A stretch of 64,000 bases of DNA from Methanocorpusculum parvum (GTDB taxonomy: Archaea; Halobacteriota; Methanomicrobia; Methanomicrobiales; Methanocorpusculaceae): contig SUTD01000001.1 of assembly GCA_015063085.1 (NCBI GenBank), forward strand, positions 186,001 through 250,000, given 5' to 3'. Below are positions 27,901 through 35,342 of this stretch, piece by piece. The notes under the pieces were generated by a model. It searched no databases and was not told the origin of the DNA. It saw only the letters and a list, made by a program, of their open reading frames with translations. Both the position numbers and the translations under genes were made by a program. How positions within the stretch are numbered: the first letter of the stretch is position 1; each line of letters starts with the position of its first letter.

Positions 27901-28596
27901 TTAACCGCCGCCGGAATTGCGGAGTCTGCCGAGAAGTTTGCAGAGGCTGTTTCCAAATCCCAGGCAATCTTTATTCCGGGCGGATTCTCCGGTGGAGATG
28001 AGCCGGACGGTTCTGGAAAGTTCATCACGGCATTCTTCAGAAACGAGACAATCAAGAATGCAGTTCACGACCTGTTACAGAACAGAGACGGTTTAATGTG
28101 CGGAATCTGCAATGGATTCCAGGCATTAATCAAGCTCGGTCTTGTGCCGTACGGAGAAATCCGTGATACTGACGAGAACTCGCCGACCTTAACCTTCAAC
28201 ACTATCGGACGCCACCAGTCCAGAATTGTTCGTGTCAGAGCTGCATCGGTTAAGTCTCCGTGGATGGCGAAGGTAAATGTGGATGATGTGTTTGCCGTTC
28301 CAATCTCTCACGGTGAGGGAAGATTCCTCGCAAATGACGCAGTTGTTGCAGAGTTAATCGCAAACGGTCAGGTGTTAACCCAGTACGTTGACCTCGAAAA
28401 CAACCCGACATCAGACATCCGCTTCAATCCGAACAACTCTGTTCTGGCAATTGAAGGAATTACCTCTCCGGACGGAAGAGTTCTTGGTAAGATGGGACAT
28501 GCAGAACGTATCGGAGACGGGCTCTACAAAAACTTCGATGAGAAATTCGAGATGGGCCTTTTCCAGTCTCTTGTTGCCTATTTCAGTGAAGACTGA
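24904..28596 (+). CDS. purL: Single-chain phosphoribosylformylglycinamidine synthase (PurL with fused glutaminase domain)
   Basis: The 1230-residue protein combines all FGAM synthase parts: a PurS-like N-terminus, a linker ending in YWSDHCRHTTF (about 219-229), the ATP-binding ETHNHPTEIEPFGGAATC (about 317-334), the second AIR-synthase-like half, and a C-terminal class I glutaminase with PVFPGTNCEY, the nucleophile in CGICNGFQ (Cys1069) and SHGEGRF. It makes FGAM from FGAR and glutamine. Archaea usually encode PurS, PurL and PurQ separately; this arrangement is like clostridial/Bacteroides-type enzymes. The gene has no purine neighbours and follows a repeat-rich gap, which suggests transfer from a bacterium. 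Confidence 0.93.
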   Translation: MVYRIFVEKKPELANEAAALKNELSTLLGIKNIDTVRLLNRYDVENIEEALFEYAKKTVFSEPQLDIITDTAEAGDGERIFAIEALPGQFDQRAASAAECIQLISQKERPTVKTAKVYIIKGDISDDEFSAIKTYLINPVESREASLDLPETLAACYVKPEAVEIIDGFTGLDAEGLADFVKTRGLAMDAADIAFCQSYFKEIGRNPTITEIKMIDTYWSDHCRHTTFLTEIDTVKTESPLLQKAFDEYLAVRKELNRTKPVSLMDMGTIAAKYLRANGQLDKLDESDEINACTVKITITVDGKDEDWLLLFKNETHNHPTEIEPFGGAATCVGGAIRDPLSGRAYVYAAMRLTGSGNPLTPIAETLPGKLPQRKIASTAAAGYSSYGNQIGLATGIVDEIYHEGYIAKHMELGAVIGAAPAANVRRETPAAGDVVILLGGRTGRDGCGGATGSSKSHTASSIETCGSEVQKGNAPEERKIQRLFRNPEASTKIKRCNDFGAGGVSVAIGELADGLDIDLNAVPKKYDGLDGTELAISESQERMAVVVEEKDAAAFIELARAENLEATIVARVTAEPQLIMRWNGDKIVDISREFLNSNGAAKHTDIEMESPSAFLREVAGGFAENMEKIVTDINACSRRGLSERFDSTIGSGTVLMPFGGKYQQTPVQAMVNKISVEKGDTEDCSLMAWGYNPYIAEKSPYHASYLAVVESAAKLVATGAEFTDVYLSFQEFFEKLGQNPKRWGKPAAALLGAFKAQMGLGIGAIGGKDSMSGSFEQLDVPPTLVSFAVTTEKIANIISNDIKGAGHKLCWIRPEYDEENLPTAESLLAVFAEVTRLMRDGKVLSCSTPAFGGAAEAVFKAAIGNGIGVSFAGISIQELFGYAYGSFILEMAEGTAGTVIGETTEEFAFTFEGETVSLEKLQEAYEAVLEPVYPCNIEQGGEAIEKISYTERNKARPKFRTNTPRVLIPVFPGTNCEYDSAKAVAKAGAVPEIFVINNLTAAGIAESAEKFAEAVSKSQAIFIPGGFSGGDEPDGSGKFITAFFRNETIKNAVHDLLQNRDGLMCGICNGFQALIKLGLVPYGEIRDTDENSPTLTFNTIGRHQSRIVRVRAASVKSPWMAKVNVDDVFAVPISHGEGRFLANDAVVAELIANGQVLTQYVDLENNPTSDIRFNPNNSVLAIEGITSPDGRVLGKMGHAERIGDGLYKNFDEKFEMGLFQSLVAYFSED

Positions 28597-28630
28597 AATT
28601 GAATCAACACCTTTTTATTGTATCGCGTAG

Positions 28631-28640
28631 AATATTTTAA
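28631..28640 (+). promoter_or_regulatory. TATA box for tRNA-Ala
   Basis: AATATTTTAA lies about 17-22 bases before the tRNA 5' end, close to the normal position of an archaeal box A. A T-rich run at 28727-28735 after the tRNA fits a termination signal. Confidence 0.5.
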
Positions 28641-28652
28641 GGCACTTAGTGC

Positions 28653-28724
28653 GGGCCAGTAGATCAGTGGTAGATCGCTACATTGGCATTGTAGAGGCCG
28701 CGGATTCAATTTCCGCCTGGTCCA
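28653..28724 (+). tRNA. tRNA-Ala (anticodon GGC)
   Basis: The 72-base sequence folds as a full cloverleaf: acceptor GGGCCAG/CTGGTCC, D-arm GATC/GATC, anticodon stem CTACA/TGTAG with loop TTGGCAT (anticodon GGC at 28684-28686), and T-arm GCGGA/TCCGC with loop TTCAATT. The G3:U70 wobble pair, the identity element for alanyl-tRNA synthetase, is present. The 3' CCA is not encoded. There is no intron. Confidence 0.95.
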
Positions 28725-28784
28725 CTGTTTTTTTTACAAGTTACGAAACAAGCGAAAGCGGTAAAAAAACGGTGAGGGTTTTTC

Positions 28785-30110
28785 TCACCACATATACGGC
28801 ATAATAATCTGCAGGATGACGATGAGAATCAGCAGGTACGTTACCATGCCGCAGATCTGATATGCCCGTGTCTCTTTCCAGCCGACTTTTCTGCAGAGAT
28901 GCCGCAGGGATTCGCGAAGCATCTGTCCTCCGTCAAGGCCTCCAAGCGGCAGGGCGTTGAAAATTCCCAGGAGCAGATTCAGCCAGGCACACCAGAACAG
29001 CAGGTGTACCAGTCCCCAGTATCCGAAGAACGGAGCTGCCAGAATTGCCGGGTCGGGGGTGTCTGCCGCGATGAAACTTAAGACATCCATTCCCATTATT
29101 GATGAGAGAGGAAGCACCAGGAAGGTCATAAATGACCCGACCGCTTCCGCAAAGGATGCGGGGTGTGTCAGCATATCAACTGCCCCGGCAAGGGATTCCG
29201 GCTCCATAAAGGAGATGCCAAGATACCCTGCATCGCTGTCAGCAGCGGTAATTGTTGACTGCAGGTCATCCGGGACTGCCGCAAGCATGATGTCATATGA
29301 CTGTGCCTCTCCTTTGTACTCGCCGGAAAGGGTTACCGTCTGTCCCGGTCGTGTCTTTGCAAGGGCTGCTGTGATATCGTCAAGCGAGTAGACAGCATAT
29401 CCGTCGATGTCAGTTACAATCAGTCCGGGAGGGACTCCGGCCTCCTCTGCCGGATATCCGGAATATACGCCATAGACATACGGATGGTCTCCCGGGACGG
29501 CAAGACCAAGCAGCGCTGCGAGAAGAACCAGACAGACGGTGCCGATTACGATATTGTTCGTGATGCCTGCAGCAAACATCCGAAGCTTTGAGCCGAGGCG
29601 GGCATTTTCCACATCCTCTCCGTACGACTCAACAAACGCACCAATCGGAATGATGAGCGTTAAAAGACCGGTTGCCTTCACCCGCATATGTTCCACACGG
29701 GAGATGATACCATGTCCTGCCTCATGGATGACCATCGCAAAGACCAGCGAGAACCATACGGCAAATGTGGATGGAACATAACTGTTGACACCGGGGATGA
29801 GGAGTAAATCCTGCGGCGGAATGGGTTCTGTTGGAACGGTCAGTGAAAGAAGTCCGGAAACCAGAAACATGACAGTTACACAGAGGCCGCAGAGAATAGT
29901 GAGAATAACGCCTGCGGATGCATATGCATAGAGCAGTTTTTTCGGGCGTGCCAGCGTGTCAAAGATTCCGACACGCTCGGTTTTTATCAGAATGCACGGC
30001 CCCATAAAATCAATTACGTGCGGCAGAACCTTTTTGGTTTTGAGATAATAGTATATGCAGGCATAGACCATGAGAGCAGCAATTACCGGAATCAGCCAGT
30101 TCATATCCAT
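28785..30110 (-). CDS. Site-2-protease-type M50 metallopeptidase with PDZ domain
   Basis: The 441-residue membrane protein has the zinc motif HEAGH (129-133) in a membrane helix, a PDZ-like domain between about residues 215 and 290 (GYPAEEAGVPPGLIVTDIDG), and the third metal ligand in ALPLGGLDGGQ (about 391-401). Around eight hydrophobic segments are visible. Site-2 proteases cleave substrates within the membrane, often to release regulators. It stands alone between tRNA-Ala and gdhA. Confidence 0.88.
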   Translation of the reverse strand: MDMNWLIPVIAALMVYACIYYYLKTKKVLPHVIDFMGPCILIKTERVGIFDTLARPKKLLYAYASAGVILTILCGLCVTVMFLVSGLLSLTVPTEPIPPQDLLLIPGVNSYVPSTFAVWFSLVFAMVIHEAGHGIISRVEHMRVKATGLLTLIIPIGAFVESYGEDVENARLGSKLRMFAAGITNNIVIGTVCLVLLAALLGLAVPGDHPYVYGVYSGYPAEEAGVPPGLIVTDIDGYAVYSLDDITAALAKTRPGQTVTLSGEYKGEAQSYDIMLAAVPDDLQSTITAADSDAGYLGISFMEPESLAGAVDMLTHPASFAEAVGSFMTFLVLPLSSIMGMDVLSFIAADTPDPAILAAPFFGYWGLVHLLFWCAWLNLLLGIFNALPLGGLDGGQMLRESLRHLCRKVGWKETRAYQICGMVTYLLILIVILQIIMPYMW

Positions 30111-30401
30111 TTTCTTACCCTACTTGTTGGTCTCGCGTGTTTAAGATGTTATGTGTATCACGCGCGGCAAAAGCGGCACATCACAGAGTAAATCCGCCGT
30201 GTGTGCTACTCATTGCCATAGAATGCGGCACGCATGTGACAGAAATTTTTTATTCGGCTTTTCTGCTTTCTTTTTTGAATTGGTGCAATATTCTTCGCTT
30301 AAATTATAATCAGTCGAATAGATTTAATAGGAATATATGCAAACATATATTGTCACAACACGGAAAGGGACAACCCAACCGTATATGGCAGGAATATAAC
30401 C
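30111..30401. promoter_or_regulatory. gdhA upstream region with dyad and short upstream frame
   Basis: The 291-base gap has a TATA-like TTAAATTATAA near 30299-30309. About 30 bases beyond it is a perfect inverted repeat AATATATG-CAAA-CATATATT (30332-30351), placed where an operator would sit over the transcription start. A 20-codon frame (30337-30399) starts within the dyad and ends two bases before gdhA. No NrpR-type GGAA-N-TTCC site is evident. Confidence 0.45.
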
Positions 30402-31652
30402 ATGTCTAAGGTAAATCCGTTTGAAATGGCCCAGCAGCAGCTTCTGGATTGCGCAAAAATCCTGAACCTCGAACAGGGCGTTGTCGATATCCTCCTGCAG
30501 CCGCAGAGACAGATTCAGGTATCAATTCCGGTCAAAATGGATGATGGAACCACCAAAGTCTTCCAGGGATTCCGTGTCCAGTACAATAATGCACTTGGTC
30601 CGTACAAGGGAGGTATCAGATACCACCCGGATGAGACCATCGATACTGTCCGTGCACTTGCAGCATGGATGACCTGGAAGGGTTCTGTCCTTGGACTGCC
30701 GCTTGGCGGAGGAAAAGGCGGTATCGTCTGCAACCCGAAGGAAATGTCCGAGGGTGAACTTGAGCGTTTAAGCCGCGGATACATCCGGGCAATGTGGCAG
30801 AACCTTGGTCCGGACGTAGATATCCCGGCACCGGATGTATATACCAATGGTCAGATTATGGCATGGATGATGGATGAGTACTCCACTATCCAGGGCAAGA
30901 ACCAGTTCGGTGTTGTAACCGGCAAGCCGATTCTCGTCGGCGGTTCACTCGGCCGCAGTGATGCAACCGCAAAGGGCGGTATGTACACTCTCCGTGAAGC
31001 AGCAAAGAAGCTCAACCTTGACCTGAAAGGTGCAACGGTTGCAATTCTCGGATTCGGAAACGCAGGAAGCTTTGCAGCAACTCTTGTCCGCGACATGTTC
31101 GGATGCAATGTCGTTGCAGTCACTGACTCCAAAGGCGGTGTCTACGAAGAAGCAGGTCTTGACATCGAAGCTCTTATGGCACACAAGAAAGAGACCCGCT
31201 CTGTTGTCGGATACAAGGGACTGCCGAAACTCACCAACAATGAAGTCATGGCTCTTCCAGTCGACATCATCGTTGCAGCAGCACCGGAAGAGGGAGCAAT
31301 CAACGCAGAAGTCGCAGCAACCGTTAAGGCAAAGGTCATCTGTGAGCTTGCAAACGGCCCTACCACGCCGGAAGGAGATGAAGTTCTCCACAAGAACGGC
31401 GTCCACGTAATTCCGGACTTCCTCTGCAATGCAGGAGGAGTTACTGTCTCCTACTACGAGATGGTTCAGAACATGTACATGCACTACTGGACTGTTGAGG
31501 ATGTCTACGCAAAACTCGATGCCGCAATGTCTGCAGCATATGCAAACGTCTATGCAGCAGCAGAGAAATACAACATCAACATGCGTCAGGCAGCATACGT
31601 TGTTGCAGTCGAGCGTGTTGTTGAGGCAATGAAACTCCGCGGATGGGTATAA
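30402..31652 (+). CDS. gdhA: Glutamate dehydrogenase
   Basis: The 416-residue protein is a hexameric-type GDH: substrate-binding GPYKGGIRYHP (about 66-76), the catalytic lysine region PLGGGKGGIVCNP, then DIPAPDVYTN and a Rossmann domain with AILGFGNAGSFAA (about 211-223). It interconverts glutamate and 2-oxoglutarate plus ammonia. A CAGGAATATAACC leader precedes the ATG. It is monocistronic, with a candidate operator upstream. Confidence 0.93.
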   Translation: MSKVNPFEMAQQQLLDCAKILNLEQGVVDILLQPQRQIQVSIPVKMDDGTTKVFQGFRVQYNNALGPYKGGIRYHPDETIDTVRALAAWMTWKGSVLGLPLGGGKGGIVCNPKEMSEGELERLSRGYIRAMWQNLGPDVDIPAPDVYTNGQIMAWMMDEYSTIQGKNQFGVVTGKPILVGGSLGRSDATAKGGMYTLREAAKKLNLDLKGATVAILGFGNAGSFAATLVRDMFGCNVVAVTDSKGGVYEEAGLDIEALMAHKKETRSVVGYKGLPKLTNNEVMALPVDIIVAAAPEEGAINAEVAATVKAKVICELANGPTTPEGDEVLHKNGVHVIPDFLCNAGGVTVSYYEMVQNMYMHYWTVEDVYAKLDAAMSAAYANVYAAAEKYNINMRQAAYVVAVERVVEAMKLRGWV

Positions 31653-31733
31653 ACCCCTCCAATCTTTCGTTTCATTTCCCTTTTTTTGCCGCAATCCCGT
31701 TCTTTATTTTATCTGCCCGCACAAGAATATACT

Positions 31734-32225
31734 ATGCAGACAGAAAAAATCAAACCGTTTGTCCTGCCTGTTATCATAGGCGTTCTGATATGTCTTGCCG
31801 CAGGTATGCTCGGCAGTCTGGTAACAATGCCCGCTGTTGAGTCCATGTGGTTCATTGACTTAAACAAACCTGTTTTCCAGCCGCCGAACTGGCTCTTTGC
31901 CCCGGTCTGGACGATTCTCTATATCTTAATGGGTGTCGCGGCAGGAATTGTTTTCGTGAAAAGCAAAGACCATATGATGAAGAAAACCGCACTCATCCTC
32001 TTTGCTGTTCAGCTGGTCTTAAACATCCTCTGGTCGTTTTTATTCTTCGGCGCACAGATGCTTCTTGGTGCTGCTGTTGATATCGTCCTCCTCTGGGCAG
32101 TGCTGCTTACAACAACGATTTCGTTCTTTAAAGTCAGCCGTGCCGCAGGATGGATGATGATTCCGTATATCCTCTGGGTTACGTTTGCAACAATCTTAAC
32201 CATCACGCTGTTTGTGATGAACTAA
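31734..32225 (+). CDS. tspO: TspO/MBR-family membrane protein
   Basis: From ATG 31734 (MQTEKIKPF) the protein is 163 residues with five membrane helices. The tryptophan-rich family signature KPVFQPPNWLFAPVWTILY is clear, and a later segment with ILWSFLFFG fits helix four. TspO proteins bind porphyrins and other ligands; their physiological role is debated. A start 16 codons upstream is in frame but sits before the TATA-like AGAATATACTA, so it is rejected. Confidence 0.87.
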   Translation: MQTEKIKPFVLPVIIGVLICLAAGMLGSLVTMPAVESMWFIDLNKPVFQPPNWLFAPVWTILYILMGVAAGIVFVKSKDHMMKKTALILFAVQLVLNILWSFLFFGAQMLLGAAVDIVLLWAVLLTTTISFFKVSRAAGWMMIPYILWVTFATILTITLFVMN

Positions 32226-32568
32226 CCCCTTCTTTTTTTGAGCAAGCTATTTTATCTCTCGCGGCCAATAGGTAATAGCAGTTAGACAGGTTATCAGGAA
32301 GCGGTTTTTAATTCTTTTTCCCGCGTCTCATCCGATCCGGCGTTAGCGGTTTGTGCCGGCGGATTTTTCCTGCTGTACTTCTGTGCCCGCATGGGGCAAA
32401 GCATGCATTGAATAATCCAGTAGGTTTCATGGATATATATTGCAGATATCTGCTTCCCCTGCTCGAATGAGCCAGGTTGTTTGGTTATCCTGTTCTGGGG
32501 GGAAGCGGTACTGCGAATATACCAAGTAAGTCAATACCTTTTTTTATCTATAAAGCCAAGCATACTGT
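32226..32568. other. 343-base intergenic region with two structured stretches
   Basis: No frame here looks like a gene. A hairpin with arms ATCCG-AT-CCGGC (32330-32341) and GCCGGCGGAT (32355-32364), followed by TTTT, resembles a terminator-like stem. Further on, a GATATATAT stretch (32432-32440) precedes a compact sequence 32452-32506 whose ends GCTTCCCC and GGGGAAGC pair. A CTATAAAG near 32547 is the probable GAPDH TATA box. Confidence 0.55.
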
Positions 32569-33594
32569 ATGATTAAGGTCGCAGTCAACGGATACGGAAC
32601 CATTGGAAAACGTGTCGCAGATGCAGTTGCAGCACAGCCTGATATGGAGATTATCGGCGTCTCCAAAACAAAGCCGGGAGCAGAGGCATTCGTTGCCTTA
32701 GAACGCGGATACCCGCTCTATATTGCAGACATCTCCAAGAAGGAAGCATTCGAAAAAGCAGGAATCCCTGTTGCCGGAAGCGTCGAAGAGATGATTGCCA
32801 AGGCAGACATCGTCGTTGACGCAACTCCGGGAGGAGTTGGTGTCTCCAACAAAGAACTCTACGCAAAGTACCAGAAAAAAGCAATCTGGCAGGGCGGAGA
32901 AGACCACGAAGTAGCTGGATTTTCCTTTAACTCCTCCTGCAACTACGCAGAAGCACTCGGACGCGACACTGCACGCGTTGTTTCCTGCAACACCACCGGT
33001 CTTTGCCGCATCATCAACTTAATCGATACCGCATTCGGCGTTAAGAAAGTCCGTGCAACCATGGTTCGCCGCGGAGGAGATCCGGGAGATATCAAACGCG
33101 GACCAATCGATGCAATCGCATTAAACCCGGTTACCATTCCGTCCCACCACGGCCCGGACGTACAGAGTGTTTTACCGCACATCAAGATTGTAACCTCTGC
33201 AATGATTGTGCCAACCACATTAATGCACATGCACTTCTTAAACATGGAGCTGGAAAAAGAAGCAACCAAGGAAGAAGTCATTGAGCTTATCAAGTCCCAC
33301 TCCCGCTTAGGACTGATCACCAAAGCAACCGGCATCACCAGTACTGCACAGCTTAAAGAGCTGACAACCGACATGCTTCGCCCGAGAGGAGACCTCTGGG
33401 AGAATGGAATCTTCCAGGACTCTGTTTCCGTTCAGGACGGAACTGACCTCTACCTCTTCCAGGCAATTCACCAGGAAGCAGATGTTGTTGTCGAGACCGT
33501 TGACTGTATCAGAGCTATGATTGGCGAAGTAAAGACTGCAGCCGAATCCATTGCAATCACAAACAAGGCAGTTGGCTTAACCGCCATCCGCTAA
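32569..33594 (+). CDS. gap: Type II glyceraldehyde-3-phosphate dehydrogenase
   Basis: The 341-residue protein is the archaeal form: NAD(P)-binding NGYGTIGKRVADAV (8-21), VDATPGGVGVSNK, and the catalytic cysteine in SCNTTGLCR (about 140-148). It oxidises glyceraldehyde-3-phosphate to 1,3-bisphosphoglycerate or works in the reverse, gluconeogenic direction. The TATA-like box is so near the ATG that the mRNA may be leaderless. A WG-repeat/phosphatase gene follows seven bases after the stop. Confidence 0.94.
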   Translation: MIKVAVNGYGTIGKRVADAVAAQPDMEIIGVSKTKPGAEAFVALERGYPLYIADISKKEAFEKAGIPVAGSVEEMIAKADIVVDATPGGVGVSNKELYAKYQKKAIWQGGEDHEVAGFSFNSSCNYAEALGRDTARVVSCNTTGLCRIINLIDTAFGVKKVRATMVRRGGDPGDIKRGPIDAIALNPVTIPSHHGPDVQSVLPHIKIVTSAMIVPTTLMHMHFLNMELEKEATKEEVIELIKSHSRLGLITKATGITSTAQLKELTTDMLRPRGDLWENGIFQDSVSVQDGTDLYLFQAIHQEADVVVETVDCIRAMIGEVKTAAESIAITNKAVGLTAIR

Positions 33595-33601
33595 CTTTTT
33601 T

Positions 33602-34738
33602 ATGGAATTTCCCACTGTCAGTGCGGACAAAACGCACCATGTATTCGAAGGGACGCCTATCTACGATGCCCGATTTGCAGCTGTTCGTGAGTTCCATTTC
33701 CCTGGCCTTGCCGCGGTAACCGACGAGTCAGGCTCATATCACATCGATTTCTTCGGCCGCCCGCTTTATGCTGAGCGCTACGAGGAGGTTGGAGATTTCT
33801 TCGACAGTACCGCATGGGTAAAGACTGCTGACGGTTTCTTCTACATTGATGAAAACGGCAGCCGGATTAACTCCGAGACCTACACCCGTGTATCGGATTT
33901 CTCAAACAAAACCGCTGCTGTTTACCATTCGTTCTGCGGGGCAACACATATCACCACCGCAGGAGAGATGCTCTATAACGACTGGTACTATGATGTCCGT
34001 CCGTTTGATAACGGCCGCGCTCTCGTTTGCGATGATGACGGCTGGTTCTTTATCAATACGGGCGGCGAGCGTTTGGAGGCGGCAGAGTGTCCTGCTGATT
34101 CGATTCCGAAGGGAACTGTTCGAATCGCTCCACGAAAGAACCGGATTCCAGAGCTTCTCGAAGGTCAGAGCTATGATGCCGCTGTAATTCTTGTACGCCA
34201 TGCAGAAAGAGAGCCGTTTTTCCGTGGAGAGCCGGGTGTTGGAAAGCTTGTTACCGTCCGCGGGGAAAAGACCGCGGCTGCTTTGGGCTCAGCTCTTCCA
34301 AAGATAGCAAAAGCCTTTGCAAGCCCCATGCCCCGCTGTATGAGAACCGCAGAACTGATCGCAGGGTTCATGCCGGAAGCGGATTCGATGCTTGGAGAAC
34401 CCAGTGCGTTTATCTTCGACAACGCAAAAAGCCAGGAGTTCTATCAGAACAACTCAACAGCAAAGGCCGTCCGCTCATACATCAAAGGGGCAGAGCTTCC
34501 GGGACACTACCCAATCGAAGAAGGGGCAGGCCGTCTGCTGTCTCATCTGAAATCGCTTTGCAAAGAAGGTGTTACTCTTTGTGTTTCGCATGACCTGTTT
34601 ACCGCATCCTTTATCGGAGCTCTCACCGGTTACGGCTTTGAAGCGGACTGGGTTGACTTTATGGACGGATGTATTCTTCTCAGAAACGGAGATTCCTGGC
34701 GGCTTGTCTGGAGAGAAGGAGAGGTTATTCTCCCGTAA
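33602..34738 (+). CDS. WG-repeat protein fused to a histidine phosphatase domain
   Basis: The first 180 residues contain several WG/KWGY-like beta repeats (for example FFYIDENGSRIN, WFFINTGGERL), of the kind found in WG-repeat proteins. Residues about 190-378 form a histidine-phosphatase domain: the RHG-type motif LVRHAER has its catalytic histidine at 200, and the second histidine is in SHD near 330. Both catalytic histidines are present, so phosphatase activity is plausible. Repeats may bind a partner or substrate. It follows gap by seven bases and may share its mRNA. I know of no characterised protein with this architecture. Confidence 0.78.
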   Translation: MEFPTVSADKTHHVFEGTPIYDARFAAVREFHFPGLAAVTDESGSYHIDFFGRPLYAERYEEVGDFFDSTAWVKTADGFFYIDENGSRINSETYTRVSDFSNKTAAVYHSFCGATHITTAGEMLYNDWYYDVRPFDNGRALVCDDDGWFFINTGGERLEAAECPADSIPKGTVRIAPRKNRIPELLEGQSYDAAVILVRHAEREPFFRGEPGVGKLVTVRGEKTAAALGSALPKIAKAFASPMPRCMRTAELIAGFMPEADSMLGEPSAFIFDNAKSQEFYQNNSTAKAVRSYIKGAELPGHYPIEEGAGRLLSHLKSLCKEGVTLCVSHDLFTASFIGALTGYGFEADWVDFMDGCILLRNGDSWRLVWREGEVILP

Positions 34739-34769
34739 CTTTTTTTTCTGTGCAGTCACAGTATTCTCT

Positions 34770-35288
34770 ATGAAGAAGGGTGTTGTAATCCTCATCATCT
34801 GTCTGGCACTTGTCTGTATCGGCATTTTTGCTTTTGAGTATTCCAGCAGTATCTGCTCTGGTGAGGAGGGGTTAATCGATAAAGCCCGCGATGAGATTCC
34901 AATCGCAGACGCTGATACTATTGAACTCGTGATTGCGGGAAAGTCTGTTGACGGGGATGCGGAACTGTACTGGTTCAAATCCGGAAACGAATACCAGTAT
35001 CACAGATACACACCAATCGAATTTACTGCTTTTGGTGACGACAGATACCGCTTCGTCAAAACATACAATCCGATTGACCGCGGCATGCAGATGTACGCTC
35101 TTCAGTGGAACGGCGGATACGCATTCATGATAGATAACGAAAAATGTGCCGCACTGAAACTGACCTATCCTGAAGTAAACCCGGTTGTAGAGATAATTCC
35201 GGTCGATTCCGTGCCGTTTGTGTACTATTCCAAGCTGATGCCGGCAGAGTATACATTCCTTGATGCAGAAGGAAATCCGGGATATTGA
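34770..35288 (+). CDS. Exported or membrane-anchored protein, function unknown
   Basis: I start at ATG 34770, giving 172 residues with a basic start and a hydrophobic stretch (KKGVVILIICLALVCIGIFAF), which is a signal peptide or anchor. A cysteine at about residue 29 is not in a clear lipobox. The rest is soluble with many aromatic and acidic residues and no motif I recognise. It probably lies outside the cytoplasmic membrane. It follows the WG-repeat gene by 31 bases. Confidence 0.65.
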   Translation: MKKGVVILIICLALVCIGIFAFEYSSSICSGEEGLIDKARDEIPIADADTIELVIAGKSVDGDAELYWFKSGNEYQYHRYTPIEFTAFGDDRYRFVKTYNPIDRGMQMYALQWNGGYAFMIDNEKCAALKLTYPEVNPVVEIIPVDSVPFVYYSKLMPAEYTFLDAEGNPGY

Positions 35289-35342
35289 ATCCAAAAAAGA
35301 GGCAGGGCACAGACGAAAATCTCCCGGTTATCTGCAGGATGA

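Noticed and set aside
30332-30351. NrpR-type nitrogen operator before gdhA
   Set aside because: The dyad does not contain the GGAA and TTCC half-sites expected of NrpR; only an AT-rich dyad is supported.
30945-31694. Long cysteine-rich open frame antisense to gdhA (249 codons)
   Set aside because: It is a shadow of gdhA on the other strand; composition is skewed to Cys, Val and Asp, there is no domain, and gdhA is certain.
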